A DNA stretch of 64,000 nt from NCBI GenBank assembly GCA_025800365.1, contig JAOXRT010000027.1, positions 1 through 64,000 of the forward strand, read 5' to 3'. Positions 33,716-43,000 of this stretch are shown one piece after another (the stretch's first letter is position 1; each line of letters starts with the position of its first letter). Below the pieces are notes generated by a model. It was given only the letters and a program-made list of their open reading frames with translations. It ran no database searches and was not told the origin of the DNA. Source of the stretch: Cellvibrionaceae bacterium. GTDB lineage: Bacteria; Pseudomonadota; Gammaproteobacteria; Pseudomonadales; Cellvibrionaceae. The position numbers and the translations under genes were made by a program.

Positions 33716-36700
33716 CTATACCGACTGTTCGGTCGCCTTTTTCGTCCAAATATAACGGAAGAACAGGTAGCTAATACGCTGAGGCAAGACCAGCAGCACC
33801 GGCGTAACAATCAAGGTAAGAATAGTAGAGAACACCAATCCATAGACCACTGCACTGGCCAGAGGTACGAAGAAGGATGCGATTACCCCGCCAGATACCA
33901 CTTCACGCCCCACAAAGTCGACACTCATACCAAGCGCAATTGGCAGCAAGCCTAATACGGTTGTTACCGTAGTTAGGAATACCGGACGTAAGCGCTGAGC
34001 ACAGGCTCGCACTACGGCCTCAGCTGGTGTTAGCTCCGAATCCTGAGAACGAACATGGTTATAGGTGTCGATCAAAACAATATTATTGTTCACTACGATA
34101 CCCGCAAGGGCGACAATTCCGACACCAGTAAGGATCACACTAAAGGTCTGCTGAGTGATCAACAGGCCTAACATAACGCCCGCTGTAGACATGATCACCG
34201 CCGATAGAATCAATACGCCTTGATAAAAGCTATTGAATTGGGTCACCAACAATACAAACATCAAGAATAATGCCAGCGAAAAGGCTACCGAAAGGAAAGC
34301 CGCTGAATTATTTTGCTCTTCGTTTGCACCACGGAATTCTACCGTTACCTCAGAATCCTTCGGCTGCTCGGCTAACCAAGCTTCAATTTCCTTTACCTTA
34401 GTATCGGCAAGAACCCCTGGTTGCACATCAGCGCGCACCATCATAATTTCAATACCATCAACACGCTTGATCTTATCGACCTTAGGCTGTGCTTGACGAT
34501 TTACAAAGCTTGAAATCGGTGTTGAACCCGCATTGGTATTAACACGCAGATCATCCAAGGCCATCATACCGCGCTCGGCATCTGGGTAACGCACTCGAAT
34601 ATCCACTTCTTCATCGGCATCATCAGGGCGATACTCACCCACTTTTACGCCATTGGTAACCAATTGTACGGAGCGTCCGACTTCAACAATATTTGCGCCC
34701 ATTTGCGCGGCAAGAGAGCGATCAACTTTTAACTCCCACTCGATACCTGGTAATGGCGTGGTATCGGTAATATCTCGCAAGCCTTCGAATTCAGTATCTA
34801 GAGCGTGATGAATTCGGCGCGCTGTAGCGATTAGTTTATCGTGATTATGAGACGCGATTTGAATTTGAATCGGCTTACCTACCGGCGGGCCACCTTCAAA
34901 AGCATTGGCGCTGACAATGACACCAGGAATATCTTTCGTGTTCTCATTGATAAGAGCGAAAACTTCGCGGGTTCGCATCGTCAACTTTTGCGGATCATCC
35001 AGCTCTACCAGTATTGAACCAACCTGATCTTTTTCAGGTGGGCGAGCACCGCCACCTTGGGTTCCGCCACTACCACTGGCTGAGTAAGTTGAAACCACAC
35101 CGTCTGTGGCAATCACTCGTCGCTCAACTTCCTGAACGATATCGCGCGTTTCTTCGACCGATAAGTTCCCCTGTGCACGAACACCTACTTGACCATACTT
35201 CTCTTCGGTCTCGGTAAAGAATTCAAGGCCAGCATTACCAGCACCGTAGGCCATAAAGATCGCAACCAGGGTAAAGATACTTACTCCAAACATCACTACA
35301 GGGCGTCGCAATAGCGTCGTTAGCAAACGCGCATAAGCGCCCGTAACACCTTTAACCTTAGTGGGAGACTCAGTTTCCAGTTTGCGCAGATACTGCTGTA
35401 CTTCCAAGTCCATTTCACTACGCCCCATCAAGGAGCCCAAGACAGGCGCGAATAGCAAGGCGTACAGCAGGGAGCCAGTCAGCACTGCAAATACGGTAGT
35501 TGGCAAATACCCCATAAATTCACCGGCCACACCTGGCCAGAACATTAGCGGTAAAAAGGCCGCTAATGTTGTTGCCGTTGAAGCAACCACCGGCCAAAAC
35601 ATGCGCTTAACGGAGATCTGATAAGCCCCTCGAGCACTTAAGCCTTCCGCCATTTTCCGGTCGGCAAATTCGGTAATTACAATCGCCCCATCAATGAGCA
35701 TACCAAGGGCCAGCAACATGCCGAACATCACCATAAAGTTAAAGGTGTAGCCCATATAGGAAATAATAATGATGGCAAACAACAAAGAAAAAGGAATACC
35801 TAAGCCAACCAATAAACCTGATCTAAAGCCCAAGGCCGCTACAACAATCACCATCACCAACAACATAGCGGTAACGATATTACCTTCCATCTCGCTGATC
35901 ATGCCGAGGGCAAACCCTGATTGGTCCAGGATGTATTCAACCGTAACGCCTTTAGGAATATTGCCAGCGTTTTGGTTAACAATGGCCTGAACTTTGCGAG
36001 TCACTTCAATCTGATTCGCGTCACGACGCTTAGTCACCTCAACCGCAATCGCACTTTCACCATTTACACTAGTAAAGCGGCTCGGGTCTTTAAAGGTTCG
36101 TCGAATATCAGTCACTTCGCCTAAGGTCACCACGCCGTCGGCGGTAGACTTAATCGGGATGCCGTAAACGTCTTGGGCGGTCTCAATCAAACCTGGAACT
36201 TTAATCGCAAAGCGGCCCTGACTGCTGTCTAGTTCACCAGCTGGTACCAATAAGTTATTGCCAAGTACAGCATTAATCAGCTCATTACTGGTAATACCAT
36301 AGTGCTCTAATTGGTCAGGGTTGATAATAACCTCAACCACTTCTTCACGATGGCCAACCATATTGGCTTCTAGAATGTCCGGCACACCTTCAAACTGACG
36401 CTTTAAAGCTTGCGCTGTTTTAAATAGCGTTCGCTCAGATACCTCACCGCGAAAGGTCACTACGATAGCTGGGAAATCACTGGCAGAAGCCTCTTCAACA
36501 ACGGGCTCTTCGGCTTCCTGTGGCAGTTTTGCTTTTGCACGATCAACGGCTTCGCGCACCTCGGTAACAGCCTGCTTAATCTCTTTATCAGATTCAAACT
36601 CTACTAAGATATAAGCAGTAGACTCACGCGCTGTGCCATTGAGCTCTTCCAAACCTTCCAAGGTTCGCAGCTCCTGCTCAAGCGGACGCAACAATAAGCG

Positions 36701-36880
36701 AGCTCCATCTTCAGGAGAAATCCCCTCTTGGAAAACCGACACGATAACAAATGGCAAGCTAACATCAGGCTGCATCTCAACAGCCATTTTTTCACGGGAA
36801 AACAAGCCCACCATGACGATGAGGAACAGAATACTTAAGGTACTACGGGAGCGACTGACCGCGACTTCTAAAAACTTCAT
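33716..36880 (-). CDS. RND efflux transporter permease
   Basis: Inner-membrane proton-driven transporter of 1054 residues, AcrB/HAE1 superfamily. It shows the two-fold layout of RND proteins, each half with a large periplasmic loop and six membrane helices (12 in all, first at about 12-28). The TM4 motif is GMLIDGAIVITEF: one Asp of the AcrB pair is kept and the second is Gly. TM10 has GIVVNNNIVLIDTYN instead of the AcrB Lys region, so it belongs to a non-AcrB subgroup of uncertain substrate. Its start overlaps the adaptor stop by 4 bases. No outer-membrane channel gene is adjacent. Confidence 0.93.
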   Translation of the reverse strand: MKFLEVAVSRSRSTLSILFLIVMVGLFSREKMAVEMQPDVSLPFVIVSVFQEGISPEDGARLLLRPLEQELRTLEGLEELNGTARESTAYILVEFESDKEIKQAVTEVREAVDRAKAKLPQEAEEPVVEEASASDFPAIVVTFRGEVSERTLFKTAQALKRQFEGVPDILEANMVGHREEVVEVIINPDQLEHYGITSNELINAVLGNNLLVPAGELDSSQGRFAIKVPGLIETAQDVYGIPIKSTADGVVTLGEVTDIRRTFKDPSRFTSVNGESAIAVEVTKRRDANQIEVTRKVQAIVNQNAGNIPKGVTVEYILDQSGFALGMISEMEGNIVTAMLLVMVIVVAALGFRSGLLVGLGIPFSLLFAIIIISYMGYTFNFMVMFGMLLALGMLIDGAIVITEFADRKMAEGLSARGAYQISVKRMFWPVVASTATTLAAFLPLMFWPGVAGEFMGYLPTTVFAVLTGSLLYALLFAPVLGSLMGRSEMDLEVQQYLRKLETESPTKVKGVTGAYARLLTTLLRRPVVMFGVSIFTLVAIFMAYGAGNAGLEFFTETEEKYGQVGVRAQGNLSVEETRDIVQEVERRVIATDGVVSTYSASGSGGTQGGGARPPEKDQVGSILVELDDPQKLTMRTREVFALINENTKDIPGVIVSANAFEGGPPVGKPIQIQIASHNHDKLIATARRIHHALDTEFEGLRDITDTTPLPGIEWELKVDRSLAAQMGANIVEVGRSVQLVTNGVKVGEYRPDDADEEVDIRVRYPDAERGMMALDDLRVNTNAGSTPISSFVNRQAQPKVDKIKRVDGIEIMMVRADVQPGVLADTKVKEIEAWLAEQPKDSEVTVEFRGANEEQNNSAAFLSVAFSLALFLMFVLLVTQFNSFYQGVLILSAVIMSTAGVMLGLLITQQTFSVILTGVGIVALAGIVVNNNIVLIDTYNHVRSQDSELTPAEAVVRACAQRLRPVFLTTVTTVLGLLPIALGMSVDFVGREVVSGGVIASFFVPLASAVVYGLVFSTILTLIVTPVLLVLPQRISYLFFRYIWTKKATEQSV

Positions 36881-37989
36881 AGACTGGCTGCCTGCTCCGC
36901 GTTTTTATTGCCCGCGAATTTGTAAGCGACCTTTTCACCTTTAGCGACGTATTCTTGGCCTACAGTGATCAATAGAGAGGACTCTGGAATACCCAAAACC
37001 CAAACACCGTCGTCGTCATTGCCAATAATATCTACAAGGTGAAACTGTACTACTTTGGTTTCATCAACCACTCGCACACCGACCTTGCCATCGTCATCCA
37101 AAGTCAAAAGCGAAGCTGGAATATGAAAGGCATCTACGGCGCCTACAGGTATCACTAATTTGCTGGTGATACCTGCCAACAATTTTCCGTCGGCATTGTC
37201 TACTTCAACCTCGATAGGGAAGGTGCGAGTCACACTGTTGGATTCACGACCAATATATCGAATACGACCTGTAAGCTCTTCACCGGTGCGTAACTTAGCG
37301 TGCGCCTCGCCACCAACGGCCAATCGAGCTACCTCGGTTTCAGAAACCTGGCCCGCTAAGACAATAGGATCCAAATCGATAACTCGAGCGCAGGTATCAC
37401 CTTTGCGCATATAGTCACCCAGCTCAACTGGACGTAGATCGACTACCCCATCGAAGGGTGCGCGGACATTTAGATTAGCTAAGTCCAACTCGCTGCGTTG
37501 CAAATTTGCCTTGGCGGTTTGCAAGCGTGCCTTGGCACCGGCAATGGCGGTTTTAGATTGGTAACCACCAGACTTCAATCGTAGAGCGCCATCGTATTCC
37601 AATTGAGCTTGTTGAACGGCAGCCTTGGCTTCGTCTAGACGCAACTTGCGATCTTCCATGGCGATTTCGCACATGGTGTCGCCAATTTTAACCTTAGCGC
37701 CCTTATCGACTGGCTGACGAGCGACACGTCCTTCCACTTCGGCTCGAACATCCACCATGCGGTGTGCTTGGGTACGCGCCCTTACCCGAACCTGTAGGGC
37801 ATATGGCTCACTCTTGAGTCGCTGTACCTGAACGGTAGTCAGCTTATCCTCAGCCTTTACCTCATTACTTGCCTCCTCACTGTCGGAGCTAACGACTAAA
37901 CCCGATAGCATCCAAAGAATGGAACACAAAGCAATAACAAAAGCGATGCGATAATTTTTACTTTCCCACAAGGAATTTAAACTCTGCAT
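36877..37989 (-). CDS. RND efflux periplasmic adaptor (membrane fusion protein)
   Basis: The 370-residue adaptor links the RND permease to an outer-membrane channel. An N-terminal membrane anchor (about 14-33) is followed by a barrel-sandwich domain (VEGRVARQPVDKGAKVKIGD), an alpha-helical hairpin (LDEAKAAVQQAQLEYDGAL to AKANLQRSELDLAN), the second lipoyl half (VRAPFDGVVDLRPVELGDY), and beta-barrel domains. It is the first gene of the efflux operon. No regulator gene is adjacent, so control is not visible. Confidence 0.92.
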   Translation of the reverse strand: MQSLNSLWESKNYRIAFVIALCSILWMLSGLVVSSDSEEASNEVKAEDKLTTVQVQRLKSEPYALQVRVRARTQAHRMVDVRAEVEGRVARQPVDKGAKVKIGDTMCEIAMEDRKLRLDEAKAAVQQAQLEYDGALRLKSGGYQSKTAIAGAKARLQTAKANLQRSELDLANLNVRAPFDGVVDLRPVELGDYMRKGDTCARVIDLDPIVLAGQVSETEVARLAVGGEAHAKLRTGEELTGRIRYIGRESNSVTRTFPIEVEVDNADGKLLAGITSKLVIPVGAVDAFHIPASLLTLDDDGKVGVRVVDETKVVQFHLVDIIGNDDDGVWVLGIPESSLLITVGQEYVAKGEKVAYKFAGNKNAEQAASL

Positions 37990-38151
37990 AATGAACCACG
38001 AACCAAGAGCATCAATATAAAAAAGAAGGGTATTTTCGAGGCTAGTAATTTAGCGCCGACAGGTAATACTGCAAGCCAATAAATGTAAAGCCCCACAAAA
38101 CGTCCTAATTTTAGCAAAGATTAAGAAAATAGCCGCATTTGGCCGCATATT

Positions 38152-38172
38152 TATGCATTTTATGAATGCATA
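38152..38172. promoter_or_regulatory. Dyad TATGCATT...AATGCATA upstream of argS
   Basis: A perfect 8-bp inverted repeat with a 5-base spacer lies in the 295-bp region between the divergent efflux operon and argS. It could be an operator for the efflux genes, but no dedicated regulator is nearby. The rest of the gap is AT-rich, with no gene seen. Confidence 0.4.
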
Positions 38173-38223
38173 TTCGCACATGCTTTAGAATTGGAGGCTG
38201 CTTGACAAAATCCATGGCACAGC

Positions 38224-38251
38224 TTGCATCTCAAACGCTGCAAGTTACAAT
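38224..38251 (+). promoter_or_regulatory. Candidate sigma70 promoter of argS
   Basis: TTGCAT (38224-38229) and TACAAT (38246-38251) are separated by 16 bp; the -10 ends 33 bp before the argS ATG. Confidence 0.5.
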
Positions 38252-38284
38252 CTCGCCTTTGTTTTTTGCCCTCTTGGAAGAGCT

Positions 38285-40012
38285 ATGAATATCCGTGATT
38301 TGCTTACCCAGCGCTTTAGCCAGGCTATGGCTGCCGCTGGCATCCCTGCTGAATGTGCCCCTCATGTGGCCCCCAGCAAAAACCCACAGTTTGGTGACTA
38401 CCAAGCCAATGGCGCTATGGGCGCCGCCAAAGCCGTGGGCCGCAAACCTCGCGATATCGCCCAAGAGATTCTCGACAAGGTTGAGCTTGATGACTTAGCC
38501 GACAAAACCGAGATTGCCGGCCCAGGCTTTATTAATGTGCATTTGCGTTCTGACTGGCTCGCCGAGCAGCTAAAGCAGCAGAATTGTCAGACTCAGAGCA
38601 ATGAAAGCCCACAAACTATCGTTATTGATTACTCCTCTCCCAACCTAGCCAAGGAGATGCATGTAGGCCATCTACGCTCCACAATTATCGGTGATAGCTT
38701 GGCTCGTGTATTGGAGTTTATGGGACATAAGGTAATTCGCCAGAACCACGTAGGCGACTGGGGCACCCAATTTGGCATGCTCACCGCAGAACTAGAAGAG
38801 CAGCTTGGGCAAAATCAAGCTGCCAGCATGGCACTTAAAGACCTAGAGCAGTTTTACCAGCAAGCGAAAAAACACTTCGACGATGACCCTACTTTTGCCG
38901 ACAAGGCTCGCGATTACGTCGTGAAGCTACAAGGTGGCGATGCCAAGCTATTAGAGCTATGGGAGAAATTCCGCGATGTATCTCTAGAGCACGGTGAAGA
39001 GCTATACCAAGCTTTGGGCGTTACCCTAAAGCGCAGTGATGTTAAAGGTGAAAGCTTTTACAATGACGATTTGGCCAAGGTGGTTAGCGAGCTTAAAGAG
39101 CAAGGCCTAGCCGTTGAAGATGACGGCGCAATCGTAGTTTTCTTGGAAGAGCTTGCCGATAAAGAAGGTAATCCTTCGGTAGTCATCATTCAGAAGAAAG
39201 GCGGCGGTTACCTTTATGCCACCACCGATCTAGCCGCTATGCGCCACCGTGTGGGCGAGCTTAAAGCTGATCGTATTATGTATTTTATCGATGCGCGCCA
39301 ATCACTGCATATGAAGCAGGTATTTACCTTGGCTCATAAAGCCGGCTTTGTTTCTGAGGCAGTAAGCTTGGAGCACCATGCTTTTGGTACCATGATGGGC
39401 GAAGATGGCACACCGTTTAAAACCCGCAGCGGCGGCACGGTAAAACTGGCAGATTTAACGACCGAAGCGGTGGAGCGTGCCAATGCATTGGTGGAAGCCA
39501 AAAATCCAGAACTTAGCGCGGAAGAACGTGCAGAGGTGGCTCGCAAAGTAGGTATTGGCGCGGTTAAATATGCTGACCTTTCAAAAACCCGCACCAATGA
39601 TTACATCTTCAGCTGGGAATCCATGTTGAGCTTCGAGGGTAATACTGCACCATATTTGCAGTATGCCTATGCTCGCATCCAGAGTATTTTCCGCCGCGCT
39701 GAAATTCAAGCCGATGATTTAAATGCGGATTTGAATCTTGCCGCAACAGAAGAACAAGCACTAGCCTTAAAACTATTGCGCTTTGATGAGGCTCTAGAGC
39801 AGGTCGCCAAAGAAGCCTTCCCACATGTTCTTTGCACCTACCTATACGAGACGGCTAGCCTATACATGAAGTTTTATGAGGCCTGCCCAATTCTAAAAGA
39901 AGGCGTAAGTGAAGCTGACAAAATGAGCCGCCTGCAGCTATGTGCGGCTACCGCCACCGTTTTGCGCACAGGCCTGGATCTATTAGGCATTGAGACTATG
40001 GAGAAGATGTAA
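38285..40012 (+). CDS. argS: Arginyl-tRNA synthetase
   Basis: Class I synthetase that charges tRNA-Arg. The 575-residue protein has the N-terminal tRNA D-loop-binding domain (1-105), the HIGH motif as HVGH (126-129, within [15 protein letters not shown]), the catalytic stretch [13 protein letters not shown], and the C-terminal anticodon-binding domain ([20 protein letters not shown] onward). A classic KMSKS is absent; the corresponding loop reads [10 protein letters not shown], as is usual for many ArgS. In pseudomonads argS is often followed by a SPOR protein and hslVU; here a convergent kinase gene follows. Confidence 0.97.
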   Translation: MNIRDLLTQRFSQAMAAAGIPAECAPHVAPSKNPQFGDYQANGAMGAAKAVGRKPRDIAQEILDKVELDDLADKTEIAGPGFINVHLRSDWLAEQLKQQNCQTQSNESPQTIVIDYSSPNLAKEMHVGHLRSTIIGDSLARVLEFMGHKVIRQNHVGDWGTQFGMLTAELEEQLGQNQAASMALKDLEQFYQQAKKHFDDDPTFADKARDYVVKLQGGDAKLLELWEKFRDVSLEHGEELYQALGVTLKRSDVKGESFYNDDLAKVVSELKEQGLAVEDDGAIVVFLEELADKEGNPSVVIIQKKGGGYLYATTDLAAMRHRVGELKADRIMYFIDARQSLHMKQVFTLAHKAGFVSEAVSLEHHAFGTMMGEDGTPFKTRSGGTVKLADLTTEAVERANALVEAKNPELSAEERAEVARKVGIGAVKYADLSKTRTNDYIFSWESMLSFEGNTAPYLQYAYARIQSIFRRAEIQADDLNADLNLAATEEQALALKLLRFDEALEQVAKEAFPHVLCTYLYETASLYMKFYEACPILKEGVSEADKMSRLQLCAATATVLRTGLDLLGIETMEKM

Positions 40013-40026
40013 GTCTTCTACGTCAC

Positions 40027-40053
40027 AGCTGACCACTACGGTGGTCAGCTTTT
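40027..40053. terminator. Terminator between argS and the convergent kinase gene
   Basis: AGCTGACCAC and GTGGTCAGCT form a perfect 10-bp stem with a 4-base loop, followed by TTT on the plus strand. Confidence 0.8.
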
Positions 40054-40060
40054 AAGCCCG

Positions 40061-43000
40061 TCAACGAAGCAAACTTATCTCTTCCCTCGCCAGCTCTCTA
40101 GGCAACTTGATATAAAAGCAAACCCCTACCCCCAAATCGCTCTCGCAACGAATCTCGCCCTTTAGATTCTGAGTAATCAGATTATAAAGAATATTGAGCC
40201 CCAAGCCCGTGCCCCCACCTTGGGAGTTTGTGGTAAAAAATGGGTCGAATATTTTCGAAAGATTATCGGCGCTAATGCCCTTGCCATCATCGCAATAGCT
40301 TATGTTGATTTCGCTATCATCAATGGATACTTGAATTTTAATCTGACCAGAATCATCTTCCTCATAAGCATGGGACAATGAGTTCATTAGCAGATTCGTC
40401 AGCACCTGCGAATAAAAGCCAGGGTATGAATCGATTTCAAGTAGCTCTGGTCCCTCTAGGTCAACAGTGATATCGCGATGTGCATACTGACTATGCAAAC
40501 TCAACAAAGCATCTTGCAAATACTCGGTTAAATAGAAACGTCGGCGAGCCTCACTTGTTTGATCAACTGATATCTGTTTAAAACTCTTCACCAACTCTGC
40601 CGCCCGATGTAAATTATTATGCAGCAGCTCAGCAATCGACATACTGTTTTTGAAATAGCCCTCTAGGCCTTGTTGGCTCATAGAGCCGGACTCGTAATCC
40701 CTAACAATTCGCTTGGTACTGTCTATAAACTGGGTAGCACCAGTGACGCCAATGCCAATGGGCGTATTGATTTCGTGAGCAACACCGGCAACCAGCCCAC
40801 TAAGGGCGGCGGCCTTTTCAGATTCGACCAGCTTGCTTTGTGCCTCTTTCAAGCTCTGCAAAGAAACCTCCAAGTCATGTGTTCTTGAAGCAACCCGCTC
40901 TTGCAACTCCTGATTAAAGCCTAACATTTTTCGCTTAGCGACAATCTCCTCAGTGGCATCAACACCAAAGATCAAAATTCTACGACGCCCTTTCTCCGCT
41001 TGGCGGATAACATTACTCCATAACACAATGCGCTCTTCGTTATCCTTAGTTTGGATAGAAAACTCGAAGTTATTCAATTCGCCCTTTATAACGGCGCGAC
41101 GCACATCTCTAAAGTTAGCTGAGTTTTCTTCATGCAGAAGCAAATGCCACCAATTGGCATCAATCATCTCTTCTTTGCTATAGCCAGTGAGCCGACAAGC
41201 TTCGGGGTTGACGTACAGTATCCGAGCATCAACTGATACCTCAAATACCAATAGTGGCGCAGCATCAATTATATTTTCGACGTTTTTTCGCTCTCGCTCA
41301 GCATGCTCAAAAACACCGGCATTCTCTAGCGCCATACCCGCTTGCAATGCTAGCAAACGTAAAACATCAACATTGTCTGGCCTGAATGCGTCGGCAAAGA
41401 GTGAGTTTTCGAGATAAACCAAACCTTGCAGCCTAGCTTTGCGATAAATAGGAATAACCAAAACACTTAGACTGGCACCATTAAGCTCGCAGTTTTCTAG
41501 CAGTACCTTGCCCTTGCTATCTCTTGCCTTGTGAAGCAAGGATAGCTGCAACTGATGTTCGTGTAAGTTGGATTCACCCTCTTCAAGAATTGGGCAATCT
41601 GAAGCACCGCTTTTAAGTGCCAGTAGATTTAAGCTGCCAGAGAAGTTTTCCACATAAGCTACTCGATTAGCCCCGGAATTCAGCAGCAGCGCATCCATCA
41701 GCCCAGAAAGCAGCTGGTGCTTATCCAAACTGCTCCCTAAAAGCTCAATACTTCGCGAAAGCGCCTTAAAGTCAAGATCCGCACTCACGGTGCGGGTAGT
41801 AGTCCCTAAAATACTATCGGAAGCTGCATAACGATCTTGCAAAAATGCAAACTCTTCACGCAAGGAGCGTAACTTTGGCTGAGCACCCCACTGCTGATAA
41901 AACTCATAGGCTAAACGTATCTGGGTATTTGCCAAGCCGATAAAGTTTTTTGCCAGTAGAAATCGTGCGAATAATTCGTGAGCCAAAGCTTTAGTCTGTA
42001 AAACCCCATCTCTAGCGACAGAATCTAGGGCTTCCTGGTAGGCCTGCATACCGCTCTCAAAGGACCCTTTATGTGCAAGGAAGCTAGCTCTTGCCAGTAA
42101 GTAATACGGCCTAAAGTTAACCGGGCTTTGCTTTGATAAAGCTTTTAAACGGCGCAATAAGGCCCAGATATAATAGCGAGCTTTAAACGGCCGATAATTG
42201 AGATCCAGACAATTGACGGCCGCAACCACTCCAACCATGAAAATAAAGGGATGATAATAACTCCCCGCAGCTTCCATAATTTTGCCGTTAAATGCACGAC
42301 TAAAATTATCAAATGCCAGCTTGTAGTCTTTTTGCAAAATACACAGAAAGGCTTTATCAGCATAAAGTCCAGAGACGAATATGCTCTCGCCTTGATCAGC
42401 CTCAAGGCTCAACATGTCCTCTTCATTGAAGAAAGGGCCAGAAATCGTCACCCCGTCGCTTTCATTTAGAGAAGCGGCTCTAAACAGCTCGATAGTAAAA
42501 TCACTGTGTTGAAGAGACAGGTCCTTCTCAAATTGTTCAATATACTCGCGAGCCTTGAGTTGAATTTCGATCAAGGACGGCAATGGTAAACCACGCAAAT
42601 AACGTTGACCGGTTAGAATGGCAATACCCAAACTGGCCACTTCAAACTCACCGCAGGCCTCTGCACTTTCCAAGGCCATTTTTACATAGCTTTCATTTTC
42701 AGAAATTGGGCGATTAAACCAATGATTAACCAAGGCGCCGTAATTAAGATAAACAAAGGCCTCGGTCGATTTATTGTCGTATCTTTCTAGCAGGGCCAGC
42801 GCGGACTTTGCAAAGCGCCGAGCCAAGTCCCAACGCCCAAAAGCCATACAAACCACCGAAAAGCAAATCATAGGGCTTGCGCTCTGATCAAAAACGCCAT
42901 GCCTTAGGGTTAACTTGATCATATGCATGACAATCAGGCCAAAATAATCCGACTCGCAAAGATAAGCCGCCACAAGACAAGCAGACAGTAATTTTATTTG

